Assembly (NCBI RefSeq): GCF_021502575.1
Contig: NZ_JAKFGN010000002.1
Location: forward strand, 1,488,001 to 1,552,000
From: Bradyrhizobium sp. G127
GTDB lineage: Bacteria > Pseudomonadota > Alphaproteobacteria > Rhizobiales > Xanthobacteraceae
Direction of reading: 5' to 3'
Length of the DNA stretch: 64,000 nt
Shown here: piece after piece, positions 18,536-26,167 of the stretch
How the letters are laid out: the number at the start of each line of letters is the position of its first letter
Position numbering within the stretch: the stretch's first letter is position 1
Position numbers and translations under genes: made by a program
The notes under the pieces: generated by a model
The model's input: the letters and a program-made list of their open reading frames with translations, nothing else
What the model was told of the DNA's origin: nothing
Database searches by the model: none

Positions 18536-18599
18536 GCTCGTTGTCTACCCTGCGTCATCGTAATTTTGGTCGGCATCAACGCCATTTTGGACCGTCGAA

Positions 18600-18902
18600 T
18601 TAAAATACGTAGCGAAGCGCTCTCGGCTGAACGCCGATGCCCCTCAGTCGCTTATGCAGATAAATCGTCCACCGCAGATCGCGATCCCGGCGATAGTACT
18701 GACGACGCCGTGGTCCGACAGAAGAAACAAGAGGCGGCACTTTCCAAACCTTTATGGATCTCGCCAAATTCTTCGAAGACTCGGCAAGTGAGCCGCTCAC
18801 ATTCCTCCAGGCTTCTTCGGGTACAGCCTCGATACAATTGGACGGACCTTTGATGTCCACCGATACGTCGCGCATTATATCCGTCTCACCACGTGGGCGC
18901 AT
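18600..18902 (-). pseudogene. possible remnant of a class III adenylate cyclase C-terminus
   Basis: A 100-codon frame whose first half reads CIEAVPEEAWRNVSG and NLARSIKVWKVPP. This resembles the end of bradyrhizobial class III cyclase domains (xxAYxxVxG...LKNIxRPIxVW). The catalytic core is missing and the C-terminal half shows no family pattern, so if the match is right this is a decayed fragment. It lies just upstream of the BVMO on the same strand. Recognition is by eye and weak. Confidence 0.3.
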
Positions 18903-19047
18903 CGATGCGATGTGCCTGCTCTAAGGGTGATTTAGCAATCGTTTCATCCCGCACCATCGCGAGAAGCAATTCCTGCATATGACGCCCTCTCAGAAACCTT
19001 GGAGCAACTCGCTCCGGGTTGCCTGCAAATAATATGAGAGAGAGAAA

Positions 19048-19100
19048 TGGTAGAAAACCAACATCGCCTGATTCTGATGTTCAGGAAATCTGATCAGCAG
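19048..19100 (-). promoter_or_regulatory. candidate operator, second copy
   Basis: On the minus strand: CTGATCAGATTTCCTGAAC, then CATCAGAATCAGGCGATGTTGG, matching the site at 13779-13824 over about 42 bases with roughly one base in four differing. It lies ~515 bases upstream of the BVMO start, with only the decayed 18600-18902 frame between, and also upstream of the FMN-oxidase remnant on the plus strand. Confidence 0.4.
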
Positions 19101-19239
19101 GCGCGCATTGTAAATGCGCACCGATCCTCTGCGTTGATTGATTGATTTTCTGAGATGTTCCCATATGGATAACCTCGCAAGCAAAACTCTTACAGCTTTT
19201 GCTCCCCCAGCAACGTGGTCAGATATTTTTTCACCTTAT

Positions 19240-19575
19240 TATGTATGTGCTTGGATGATTGCTTGAACTTTGAGGACTTTCGACAACTTGCACGTCAGCG
19301 GCTGCCCCGGAACGACCTTCAACCATATAGATGGCGGCCGATGATGAGATCAGTCAGCGCCGCAACACGCAGAACTTCGAAGAGTGCGATTTCATTCCAA
19401 TGTCTTGCAAGGCGTCAGCGAAGTAGGCATATCCGTGACGGTAATGGGCCAGAAGTTAGCGTTGCCCTTCTACTGCTCACCTACAGCGCGTAGGAGTTTT
19501 CCACGACGGCGAGCGGCGGTTGCGGCAGCTGCAATGCATCGCATGCCTATAAAGAATAAAGATTCCATAACTGCT
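19240..19575 (+). pseudogene. decayed FMN-dependent alpha-hydroxyacid dehydrogenase (LldD-like) N-terminus
   Basis: Pieces of one protein appear in successive frames: NFEDFRQLARQRLPR, then FNHIDGG, then ADDEISQRRNTQNFEECDF, then RFHSNVLQGVSEVGISVTVM with GQKLALPFYCSPTA. Together they follow the N-terminal ~100 residues of lactate/hydroxyacid oxidases (N-x-DLxxLARRRLPR, YIDGGADDE, RVLxxVSxVD, GxxLxxPxxxSPTA). At least three frameshifts separate them and the rest of the gene is absent. This is clearly a pseudogene fragment, perhaps once part of the neighbouring catabolic cluster. Confidence 0.6.
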
Positions 19576-19670
19576 CATTCCGCGAATCTCGCTCGCGCAG
19601 AAATGAAAAGGCAGCTAAAAGTACAGGAAGTCCTGTCCTTCGGTCTGTATTGCTCACTAGAAGCACCTCC

Positions 19671-20378
19671 ATGACCAGAAACGATCCGATACGGAAACCG
19701 ACAACCCTCGCTGAGGCAATCTATATTGTCGAGCAAAGCTACGGTCTTTCAGAGCGTGCGCAAATCGTGGTGCATGTTCGGCGAATGAATTTGAATACCG
19801 GCAAGCACTTTCATCTGGTTGTATTGGAATATAGGTCGCTTCACGACGAGAGCGCTTTTATTCCCCTGCAATCAGGCAATATGTTTCGTGCAATTGAGAA
19901 TTTGACCGGCCAGCGCCGCGAGTATGCTGCTGATTTGTTAGACGGAGGTATGGTGTCAGATGATGCGGTTGTCACGCTGCAAGATGGCACCACGTTACGC
20001 GCGGTGGAGATTGTACCCGCTCGACTTCCATATGAATTCACCCCCTTAGATGAGAAAGTCATCCATGCCGCCATTTCAGTGGCCAAGATTGAAGGCGCCG
20101 TCTATCGATCCTTCCGTCACGGATTGCCTGAGGAGGATGCCAAGCGGATTATTGATGTTGGGGGCAAGTCTGTTGAATTCGGCAAGTTCGTGAGCGGATT
20201 AAAGTTCATCGACTTCGGTAAACTGGCTCAGATTGAGATACAGCCCCTCTTACTCCTGAATATCAAAGGAGAATTTGAGATGCTGTTTCCGGATGAAAAA
20301 TCTCCGTCTGAACAGAAGATTTCGGACACGCTAGCATTGTCGGGATTTTGGAAGCCAAAACGCAGACCGAAATCTTGA
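19671..20378 (+). CDS. hypothetical protein, ~235 residues
   Basis: ATG at 19671 (MTRNDPIRKPTTLAEAIY) is preferred over an upstream frame extension. No family recognised. It is soluble with no signal or membrane segment, mixed alpha/beta, with a lysine/arginine-rich C-terminus (FWKPKRRPKS). It is the first intact gene of the phage-like module and is followed ~100 bases later by the ParB-methyltransferase gene in the same direction. Confidence 0.6.
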   Translation: MTRNDPIRKPTTLAEAIYIVEQSYGLSERAQIVVHVRRMNLNTGKHFHLVVLEYRSLHDESAFIPLQSGNMFRAIENLTGQRREYAADLLDGGMVSDDAVVTLQDGTTLRAVEIVPARLPYEFTPLDEKVIHAAISVAKIEGAVYRSFRHGLPEEDAKRIIDVGGKSVEFGKFVSGLKFIDFGKLAQIEIQPLLLLNIKGEFEMLFPDEKSPSEQKISDTLALSGFWKPKRRPKS

Positions 20379-20474
20379 CTTCAATGCACACCGCTTTTCA
20401 GCCACATTTCAACTTGGATGAGCTTAGTGACGCGGCGCAAATGATGTGAATATTGGTGGCTTCGTTCGTTTTGA

Positions 20475-21815
20475 ATGGAGCTCACTGTGACCCACGACCG
20501 CATCGTCATGACGCTTGTACGCTCATTGCGAGCGCCCAAACGCAAGACAAGAACGCACTCCAAGAAGCAAATTCGGCAGATCGTAAACCTAGTCCTTTGT
20601 TACGGTTGGACCTACCCGATCCTGATCGACGAAGACGGCGTTATCATTTGCGGCTATGGCCGCTATCTCGCCGCGCTCGAGCTCGGTCTGAAGGAAGTAC
20701 CGACAATAATCATGTCGGGCCTAAGCGACACCAAGAAGCGCCTCCTCTCCATAGCGGACAACAAGATTTCGGTGAACGCGGGATGGGATTATCCAATTCT
20801 TGCGGCGGAGCTTGGCGAGCTCGCGGTGCTGCTTCCCGAATGTCAGCTCAATATCGAACTATCCGGCTTTGAGGCTGCCGAGATCGACAGCCTGATGAGC
20901 GATCACCTCGATTCGGAACGTGAGCCTGCAGATGTCGTACCAGAGGTAGAAGCCAAGGCCGTCAGTCAAATTGGCGACTTATGGACGCTGTCAAAACATC
21001 GGCTGCTGTGTGGAGATTCGAGAGAACCCGGGGATGTCAAAAGGCTGATGGGCACCGCCCGCGCCTTCATGGTATTTTCCGATCCGCCTTACAATGTTCG
21101 AGTTAGCTCGGTTCAAGGGCGCGGCAAGATCAAGCACCGTGAGTTTTCTTTCGCATCCGGTGAGATGTCCCGAGCCGAGTTCAAGGAATTCCTTGTCAGC
21201 TGGATGCGCTTAGCGGCTCGCTATTTAGAAGACGGTTCAATCGTCTTCTGCTGCATGGATTGGCGGCACCTTCGTGAGTGCCTTACGGCCGGCGAAGATG
21301 CCTTCACTGAGCTCAAGAATATCATCGCTTGGGTCAAAACCAATGCCGGGCAAGGCAGTTTCTACCGCTCCCAGCATGAGCTGATCCTTGTATTCAAGAA
21401 CGGCACCGGACGCCACCAGAACAATATCGAACTCGGCAAATTTGGCCGCTCCCGATCAAACGTCTGGGAGTACGCTGGCGTCAATACGTTCCGCAAAGAC
21501 AGGCTTGCCGAATTGACGGTACATCCGACCGTCAAGCCCGTCGCCCTGGTTGCCGACGCAATGCGGGACTGTTCGCGTCGTGGCGACATCGTGCTCGATC
21601 CTTTCATGGGATCCGGCACGACCATTCTAGCCGCGGAAAAGGTCGGTCGGCGCGGCTACGGCATTGAAATCGACCCGCTCTACGTCGATGTGGCCATCCG
21701 ACGCTGGCAGGAGTTCACCAAACGTGACGCGATTCTGCTGGCCACCGGCCAGACCTTCGACGAGGTGGCCGCCGAGCGGTCCGCCTCCCCTGCTCTCAAG
21801 CGCGTAAGGATTTGA
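20475..21815 (+). CDS. ParB-domain DNA methyltransferase (N6-adenine/N4-cytosine type)
   Basis: 446 residues. The N-terminal ~110 residues form a ParB-like domain (YPILIDEDGVIICGYGRYLAALELG). Then comes a beta-class methyltransferase with DPPY at 203-206 and the SAM-binding motif DPFMGSGTT at 375-383. This domain order is common in prophages and integrative elements, where the enzyme modifies DNA without a partner nuclease; no restriction enzyme is seen here. Target sequence unknown. A GTG at 20487 has a better ribosome site (TGGAG) than the ATG at 20475. The stop overlaps the next start (TGATG). Confidence 0.9.
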   Translation: MELTVTHDRIVMTLVRSLRAPKRKTRTHSKKQIRQIVNLVLCYGWTYPILIDEDGVIICGYGRYLAALELGLKEVPTIIMSGLSDTKKRLLSIADNKISVNAGWDYPILAAELGELAVLLPECQLNIELSGFEAAEIDSLMSDHLDSEREPADVVPEVEAKAVSQIGDLWTLSKHRLLCGDSREPGDVKRLMGTARAFMVFSDPPYNVRVSSVQGRGKIKHREFSFASGEMSRAEFKEFLVSWMRLAARYLEDGSIVFCCMDWRHLRECLTAGEDAFTELKNIIAWVKTNAGQGSFYRSQHELILVFKNGTGRHQNNIELGKFGRSRSNVWEYAGVNTFRKDRLAELTVHPTVKPVALVADAMRDCSRRGDIVLDPFMGSGTTILAAEKVGRRGYGIEIDPLYVDVAIRRWQEFTKRDAILLATGQTFDEVAAERSASPALKRVRI

Positions 21816-22252
21816 TGATGGCATCGATACCGAAAGTCAAACGGGTCATCCGGAAACGTGTGCGGCTGGAGTCGAGCGATGACGACGTCGGCTACGGAAA
21901 ACCGCCTCGCTCCCGTCGATTCAAGCCTGGTCAAAGCGGCAATCCGAAAGGCCGCCCGAAGGGAGCCAAAAACCGTGACACTATCCTGCGCGAATTGCTC
22001 AACAGCAAAATCACAATGCGACGGGATGGCAAGGCTCGCAAGATCACAGTCATGGAGGGCATCTTCCATAAGGTGGTGGAGGACTCTTTAAAGGGCAATA
22101 TCAAGAGCGCAACCTTCCTGTTAAATCAGTTGGCCGCGATTACTTCCGACGGAGGTAACGAGTCCGAGATAAGTCGCGACGACAAGGCAGTGCTCGACGC
22201 CTACCTACGCAATTTCCAATCCTCGCTAGGTAGAGAGGAGAAAGCGCGATGA
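21815..22252 (+). CDS. DUF5681 protein (terminase-associated, possible small subunit)
   Basis: About 145 residues. The signature GYGKPPRSRRFKPGQSGNPK followed by GRPKGAKN is diagnostic of DUF5681. The basic N-terminus (RVIRKRVRLE) suggests nucleic-acid binding. The gene sits directly before the terminase large subunit with an ATGA overlap, the position of a small terminase subunit, but that role is inferred. A second ATG at 21818 is possible. Confidence 0.8.
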   Translation: MMASIPKVKRVIRKRVRLESSDDDVGYGKPPRSRRFKPGQSGNPKGRPKGAKNRDTILRELLNSKITMRRDGKARKITVMEGIFHKVVEDSLKGNIKSATFLLNQLAAITSDGGNESEISRDDKAVLDAYLRNFQSSLGREEKAR

Positions 22253-23643
22253 AGGATCAAGACCTTCTAGATTCCATCCTGCGCAGCGACTTTGAGAGCT
22301 TCCTCCACCGTTGCTTTCTGATGCTCAATCCGGGTGCTCAGTACATCCCGAACTGGCACATCAAGGCGATTGCTCACCAGCTCCAGCTTATTCGAGACGG
22401 CAAGGTCAATCGTCTGATCATCAACATGCCACCGCGATACTTAAAGTCGCTCACGGTGTCGGTGATACTCCCGGCTTTCCTGCTCGGACATGATCCACGG
22501 ATGAAGATTTTTGGCGTTAGCTACAGCAACGATCTTTCGGCCAAGCACGCGGCAGATTTTCGGGCAATCGTAAAATCTGATTGGTACCGCAAAGCTTTTC
22601 CGAGCATGCGTGTCGATCGGATCGCCGATTCTGACGTTTTCACCACGAGGCGGGGTTTTCGTCGCTCGACTTCCGTTTCGGCCACACTGACGGGTCTTGG
22701 CGGCGACATGATCATTCTTGATGACCCGCAGAAGCCGGTCGACGCGCAGTCAGATACATTGCGGAATTCCCTCAATCAGTGGTTCACAAACACTCTGCTG
22801 TCGCGGCTCGACAACAAGGCGACCGGCATCATTATTCTGGTGATGCAACGAGTTCACCTTCATGACCTGACGGGCTTCCTAGTCGATAATTCCAAGGACT
22901 GGACCGTACTGAGCTTACCCGCGATCGCCGAGGCCGATGAGACGATTCCGATCGGCGATGACAAGTTTCATAAGCGCCGGGTCGGCGAAGCGCTCCATCC
23001 GCGCTACGAGACCCTCGCCACACTGGAAAAACTCCGCACCGAAATGGGCTCTGCCATTTTTAGCGCCCAGTATCAGCAGTCGCCCGTCCCTGACGGCGGC
23101 GCGATGATCCACCGCGAGTGGATCCGATACTATGACCAACCGCCGGAGCGCACCTATCGAACCAAAGTCATTCAAAGCTGGGACACTGCAGCAAAAGTCG
23201 GCAGCCAGAATGACTGGTCGGTCTGCACCACGTGGCTTTTGGTTGATAAGCACTTTTATCTGTTGGACGTGACGCGAGGGCGATACGAGTATCCTCAATT
23301 GCGCGCCACGGCGATCGCGCTCGCGCAACGATACGATCCACACAAAATACTGGTCGAGGATGCATCAACCGGGATCGCTCTGGCTCAGGAACTTAAACAA
23401 AGTGGTATCTACAGCGTGAGACCTGTCCCCATCGAGCGGGATAAACAGGGCCGTCTGTTCGTGCATCAAGCCAAGTTCGAAGCAGGGCTGGTGCTGTTTC
23501 CCCGGAAGGCGCCATTCCTTGCGCAGCTCGAAGCCGAGCTTCTTACTTTCCCGCAGGGCAAACACGATGATCAGGTCGATAGCCTCAGCCAGGCGCTCGC
23601 ATACAAGGGCGGCTACGATACGACCCTTTCGTGGGTCGGATGA
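22249..23643 (+). CDS. terL: phage terminase large subunit
   Basis: 464 residues. N-terminal ATPase: NMPPRYLKSLTVS at 59-71 stands in the Walker A position (common form PPRHGKS; here L replaces G), and MIILDDP (~154-160) is Walker B. C-terminal RNase H-like nuclease: first Asp in QSWDTAAK (~312), EDASTG, and a final HDDQVDSLSQAL. Terminases package DNA into phage heads. No portal, capsid or tail gene lies in the window, so here it may serve a satellite, a remnant, or an unknown process. Translation is coupled to the DUF5681 gene. Confidence 0.9.
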   Translation: MKDQDLLDSILRSDFESFLHRCFLMLNPGAQYIPNWHIKAIAHQLQLIRDGKVNRLIINMPPRYLKSLTVSVILPAFLLGHDPRMKIFGVSYSNDLSAKHAADFRAIVKSDWYRKAFPSMRVDRIADSDVFTTRRGFRRSTSVSATLTGLGGDMIILDDPQKPVDAQSDTLRNSLNQWFTNTLLSRLDNKATGIIILVMQRVHLHDLTGFLVDNSKDWTVLSLPAIAEADETIPIGDDKFHKRRVGEALHPRYETLATLEKLRTEMGSAIFSAQYQQSPVPDGGAMIHREWIRYYDQPPERTYRTKVIQSWDTAAKVGSQNDWSVCTTWLLVDKHFYLLDVTRGRYEYPQLRATAIALAQRYDPHKILVEDASTGIALAQELKQSGIYSVRPVPIERDKQGRLFVHQAKFEAGLVLFPRKAPFLAQLEAELLTFPQGKHDDQVDSLSQALAYKGGYDTTLSWVG

Positions 23644-23784
23644 CAGCGCAGCAAGATGGTCCAGTTGCGTCTCACCTGTCAGATTTCGACCTTTTGAAGT
23701 TTCGGCGACGATTGCGCACAGCCGGCGTCGAAGAAACAGCTCTTAGCTAGCAGCGCGCGCAAAGATATAACGCCACTATCGTAA

Positions 23785-24354
23785 TCAAAGCTTCCGGATT
23801 GATGAGAACCGCATCGTAAAGACGGGGCTCTTCATTGAGCCTGCCAAGGTTACGCTTTGCTCTGCCACGCAATCCACGTTCGAGGGAAAGAACGCTCCCG
23901 AGAACCGTACTGTGTCCCCACGCTTCATAGCGGCGAGGGATTTAAAGAACTGCGTGTCGGGATCAATCAGGGTCTTATCAGAATAGTCCGACAGAGCGTT
24001 ATTCCATGTTGAAACCTGCAGGCCCTGCTCAATTTCGAGCGTAATCACACCTTTGCCATCGCCATTGGTGGAAAGATAGGCCACCTTTCCGATCCATCCC
24101 GATGCGCTCTGGCCGTTCAATGCGCTGCAGATCGCCTGCTGTCGGATATTGCGGAATCCGCCTGCGGCTAGTTCATTCGGGGCAGACGTGAATTGGGATC
24201 GCGCCTGCTTGATGGCCGCCATAAACCGAACTTGATCTGACGGAAGAGGTACGCTCGGGGCTGGTGGAGCAGTACTGCGGCCGCCGCCAACCAAGGCTCC
24301 GACAACGATGAATCCAAGCGCGCAGCCCAAGGCTGCCTTGATCGCAATATTCAT
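23785..24354 (-). CDS. hypothetical membrane-anchored protein
   Basis: About 189 residues from the ATG at 24354, which has AGAGAGG just upstream; the frame continues to 24453 without family sequence. A single N-terminal membrane segment (ALGCALGFIVVGALVGGG) is followed by a Pro/Ser linker and a ~140-residue domain, probably periplasmic, with two cysteines. No family recognised. It is the only minus-strand gene inside the phage-like module, between the terminase and the XRE regulator, and resembles a cargo or lysogenic-conversion gene in position. Confidence 0.55.
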   Translation of the reverse strand: MNIAIKAALGCALGFIVVGALVGGGRSTAPPAPSVPLPSDQVRFMAAIKQARSQFTSAPNELAAGGFRNIRQQAICSALNGQSASGWIGKVAYLSTNGDGKGVITLEIEQGLQVSTWNNALSDYSDKTLIDPDTQFFKSLAAMKRGDTVRFSGAFFPSNVDCVAEQSVTLAGSMKSPVFTMRFSSIRKL

Positions 24355-24567
24355 GGGACCTCTCTCAACCAGTGTTAATGTGCCCTCCCGCCGCGTAATG
24401 AACCGCTCAGCGTGGGCAGACAGCACATCGCTTCCCAGCGGGCGGAAGTCCACGACGCTTTCGACTGCCCGTGCACTATCGCCAACCTCAGTTAATATAA
24501 TCCTATTTTGGGATAATCCGTTTTCGGGATCAAATTGCTTGCCGCCGATTCACGGCTCTGGCGGCAC

Positions 24568-24834
24568 ATGCAGAAGACCCTCACATCCGCAGATTACGCG
24601 CGCCTCATCAGTTTTCTGGTCGCGGCCCGGGACAAGGCCGACATGAGCCAGCAGGCGCTTGCCGATGCGCTTGATGTGGAACAATCCTTTATTGCCAAGT
24701 ATGAGGCTGGCCAGCGCCGGCTCGACGTGATCGAGTTTATTGCCATTGCAAAGGCGCTTGGTGCAGATCCGCTAAAGCTTTTGCGGGACTTTCTCGCCGG
24801 AAAAGTGCCTCCCCCGGCCAAGAAACGGCGCTGA
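24568..24834 (+). CDS. XRE-family helix-turn-helix regulator
   Basis: About 88 residues from the ATG at 24568. DMSQQALADALDVEQSFIAK followed by YEAGQRRLDV is a textbook XRE/Cro HTH, followed by IAIAKALGADPLKLLRDF. It probably represses the genes of the phage-like module. The basic tail PPPAKKRR may aid DNA binding. It is divergent from the membrane-anchored gene. Confidence 0.85.
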   Translation: MQKTLTSADYARLISFLVAARDKADMSQQALADALDVEQSFIAKYEAGQRRLDVIEFIAIAKALGADPLKLLRDFLAGKVPPPAKKRR

Positions 24835-24968
24835 ACGGCTGAATATTCCCCGCATGATCATCTTGTGATCCAAACCGGGCGAACTTCGCCACAAGATTGC
24901 TCGCACTTCCGCTCGACTTCCCCGCCATACGGAGCGTCACTGTGCGCACCCATAGCAAGGAGTTGAGC

Positions 24969-25190
24969 ATGGACCGCAGTTATATTGATCCCGCCATCAA
25001 GAGCATTCTCACAGAAGTTCACCAACGCACGATCGAAGCTTCTCGCGTCGCCAAGGCGGCCGACGTTTGCGCTCAGGCCGGTAGCGTCGATGAGGCGATC
25101 TCGGTGTCGATGGATCTCGATCGGATTTTCTATGACGCAGGCCGCTTGCACGAGGCGGCCTGCCTGCTCAAGCGACTGTCAGGCGACTAG
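24969..25190 (+). CDS. small hypothetical protein, 73 residues
   Basis: ATG at 24969 (MDRSYIDPAIKS). An all-helical small protein with a TPR-like look (AGSVDEAISVSMDLDRIFYD, AGRLHEAACLLKRL). No family recognised. It lies between the XRE gene and the DUF3489 gene in the same direction. Confidence 0.5.
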   Translation: MDRSYIDPAIKSILTEVHQRTIEASRVAKAADVCAQAGSVDEAISVSMDLDRIFYDAGRLHEAACLLKRLSGD

Positions 25191-25286
25191 TCTTTCTTCA
25201 GCCTGAAGGCTCCCCTGCCCGTCAGCAATGGCGGGCTCGCGGCCGTGGCAGCTCAGGATGCTGTCCTACACGCAGGAGAAGCCGAA

Positions 25287-25637
25287 ATGCCTACCGATCA
25301 TCGAAAGCCTCGCAAGACGACGCGTAAATCCTCACCGGCACCAAAGCGATCAACGAAACCGGCCTTGAAGGCTCAGCCGCCGGTTGTATTGAACAAGCCA
25401 ATAGCTCAGAAGACGCCCAATGAGGCCATGTCCAAACGGGACAAGGTGCTCAATCTGCTGCGCGCTCCGTCCGGGAGTACCATCGCGGCAATCATGAAGG
25501 CCACCGACTGGCAGCAACATTCGGTGCGCGGCTTCTTTGCCGGAGTCGTCCGCAAGAAACTGAAGCTCAATCTGACCTCCGACAAGGTTGGTGGCGAGCG
25601 CCGCTACCGGATTGGAAAACCTGCGGGCTCGAAGTGA
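25287..25637 (+). CDS. DUF3489 protein
   Basis: About 116 residues, ATG at 25287 with AGGAG eight bases upstream. A Lys/Pro/Thr-rich disordered N-terminus is followed by the DUF3489 domain (KVLNLLRAPSGSTIAAIMKA, DWQQHSVRGFFAGVVRKKL), which reads like a winged helix. DUF3489 and DUF2924 genes regularly precede serine recombinases in alphaproteobacterial elements. Its stop overlaps the next ATG (TGATG). Molecular role unknown; DNA binding likely. Confidence 0.8.
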   Translation: MPTDHRKPRKTTRKSSPAPKRSTKPALKAQPPVVLNKPIAQKTPNEAMSKRDKVLNLLRAPSGSTIAAIMKATDWQQHSVRGFFAGVVRKKLKLNLTSDKVGGERRYRIGKPAGSK

Positions 25638-26167
25638 TGCTCACCCGTTCTCTATCGAGCGGGCGACCAATCGATCCGGGGGTGGAAGCCGAGCTAAAAC
25701 AGCTCGGCTTCATGCCTATCGCCAACTTGCGGATCAGATATCGGGAGCTATTCCGATCCGAACCTCCCCGGGCATTTGGGCCAGACCTGCTGCGGCGAAG
25801 TATCTCCCAGCAGATTCAAGAGAAGACCTACGGCGGCCTTTCGCGCGAAGCGAAGAAGCTACTTGGCCAACTCACACGATCCATGGCTTCCGGGAAGACA
25901 GGTCGCCTAGAGGTGCCGCAGCGGATCAAGCCCGGCTCGGAACTGGTGCGGATTTGGAACGAACAGACGCACAGGGTCACAGTGTTAGCCAAGGGCTTCG
26001 CCTACCAAGGCGAGGTCTTCACCAGCCTCTCGGAGATCGCCAATCGGATCACCGGCACGCGTTGGAATGGCCCGAAGTTCTTTGGACTGCGGACGAGAAG
26101 CAAAGAAGCAAGCAAGACGGTCGAGGCAAAAAAGGGCAGAAAGGGAGCCTGCCGTGGCCGCAAGTAA
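25637..26167 (+). CDS. DUF2924 protein
   Basis: About 176 residues from the ATG at 25637 in a TGATG overlap with the DUF3489 stop. LRIRYRELFRSEPPRAFGPD and LLRRSISQQIQEKTYGGLS mark DUF2924, and the second half has RIWNEQTHRVTVLAKGFAY and YQGEVFTSLSEIANRITGTR, the usual end. The C-terminus is Lys/Arg-rich. It lies directly upstream of the serine recombinase, whose start overlaps it, a conserved pairing. Likely an accessory factor for the recombinase; not proven. Confidence 0.85.
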   Translation: MLTRSLSSGRPIDPGVEAELKQLGFMPIANLRIRYRELFRSEPPRAFGPDLLRRSISQQIQEKTYGGLSREAKKLLGQLTRSMASGKTGRLEVPQRIKPGSELVRIWNEQTHRVTVLAKGFAYQGEVFTSLSEIANRITGTRWNGPKFFGLRTRSKEASKTVEAKKGRKGACRGRK

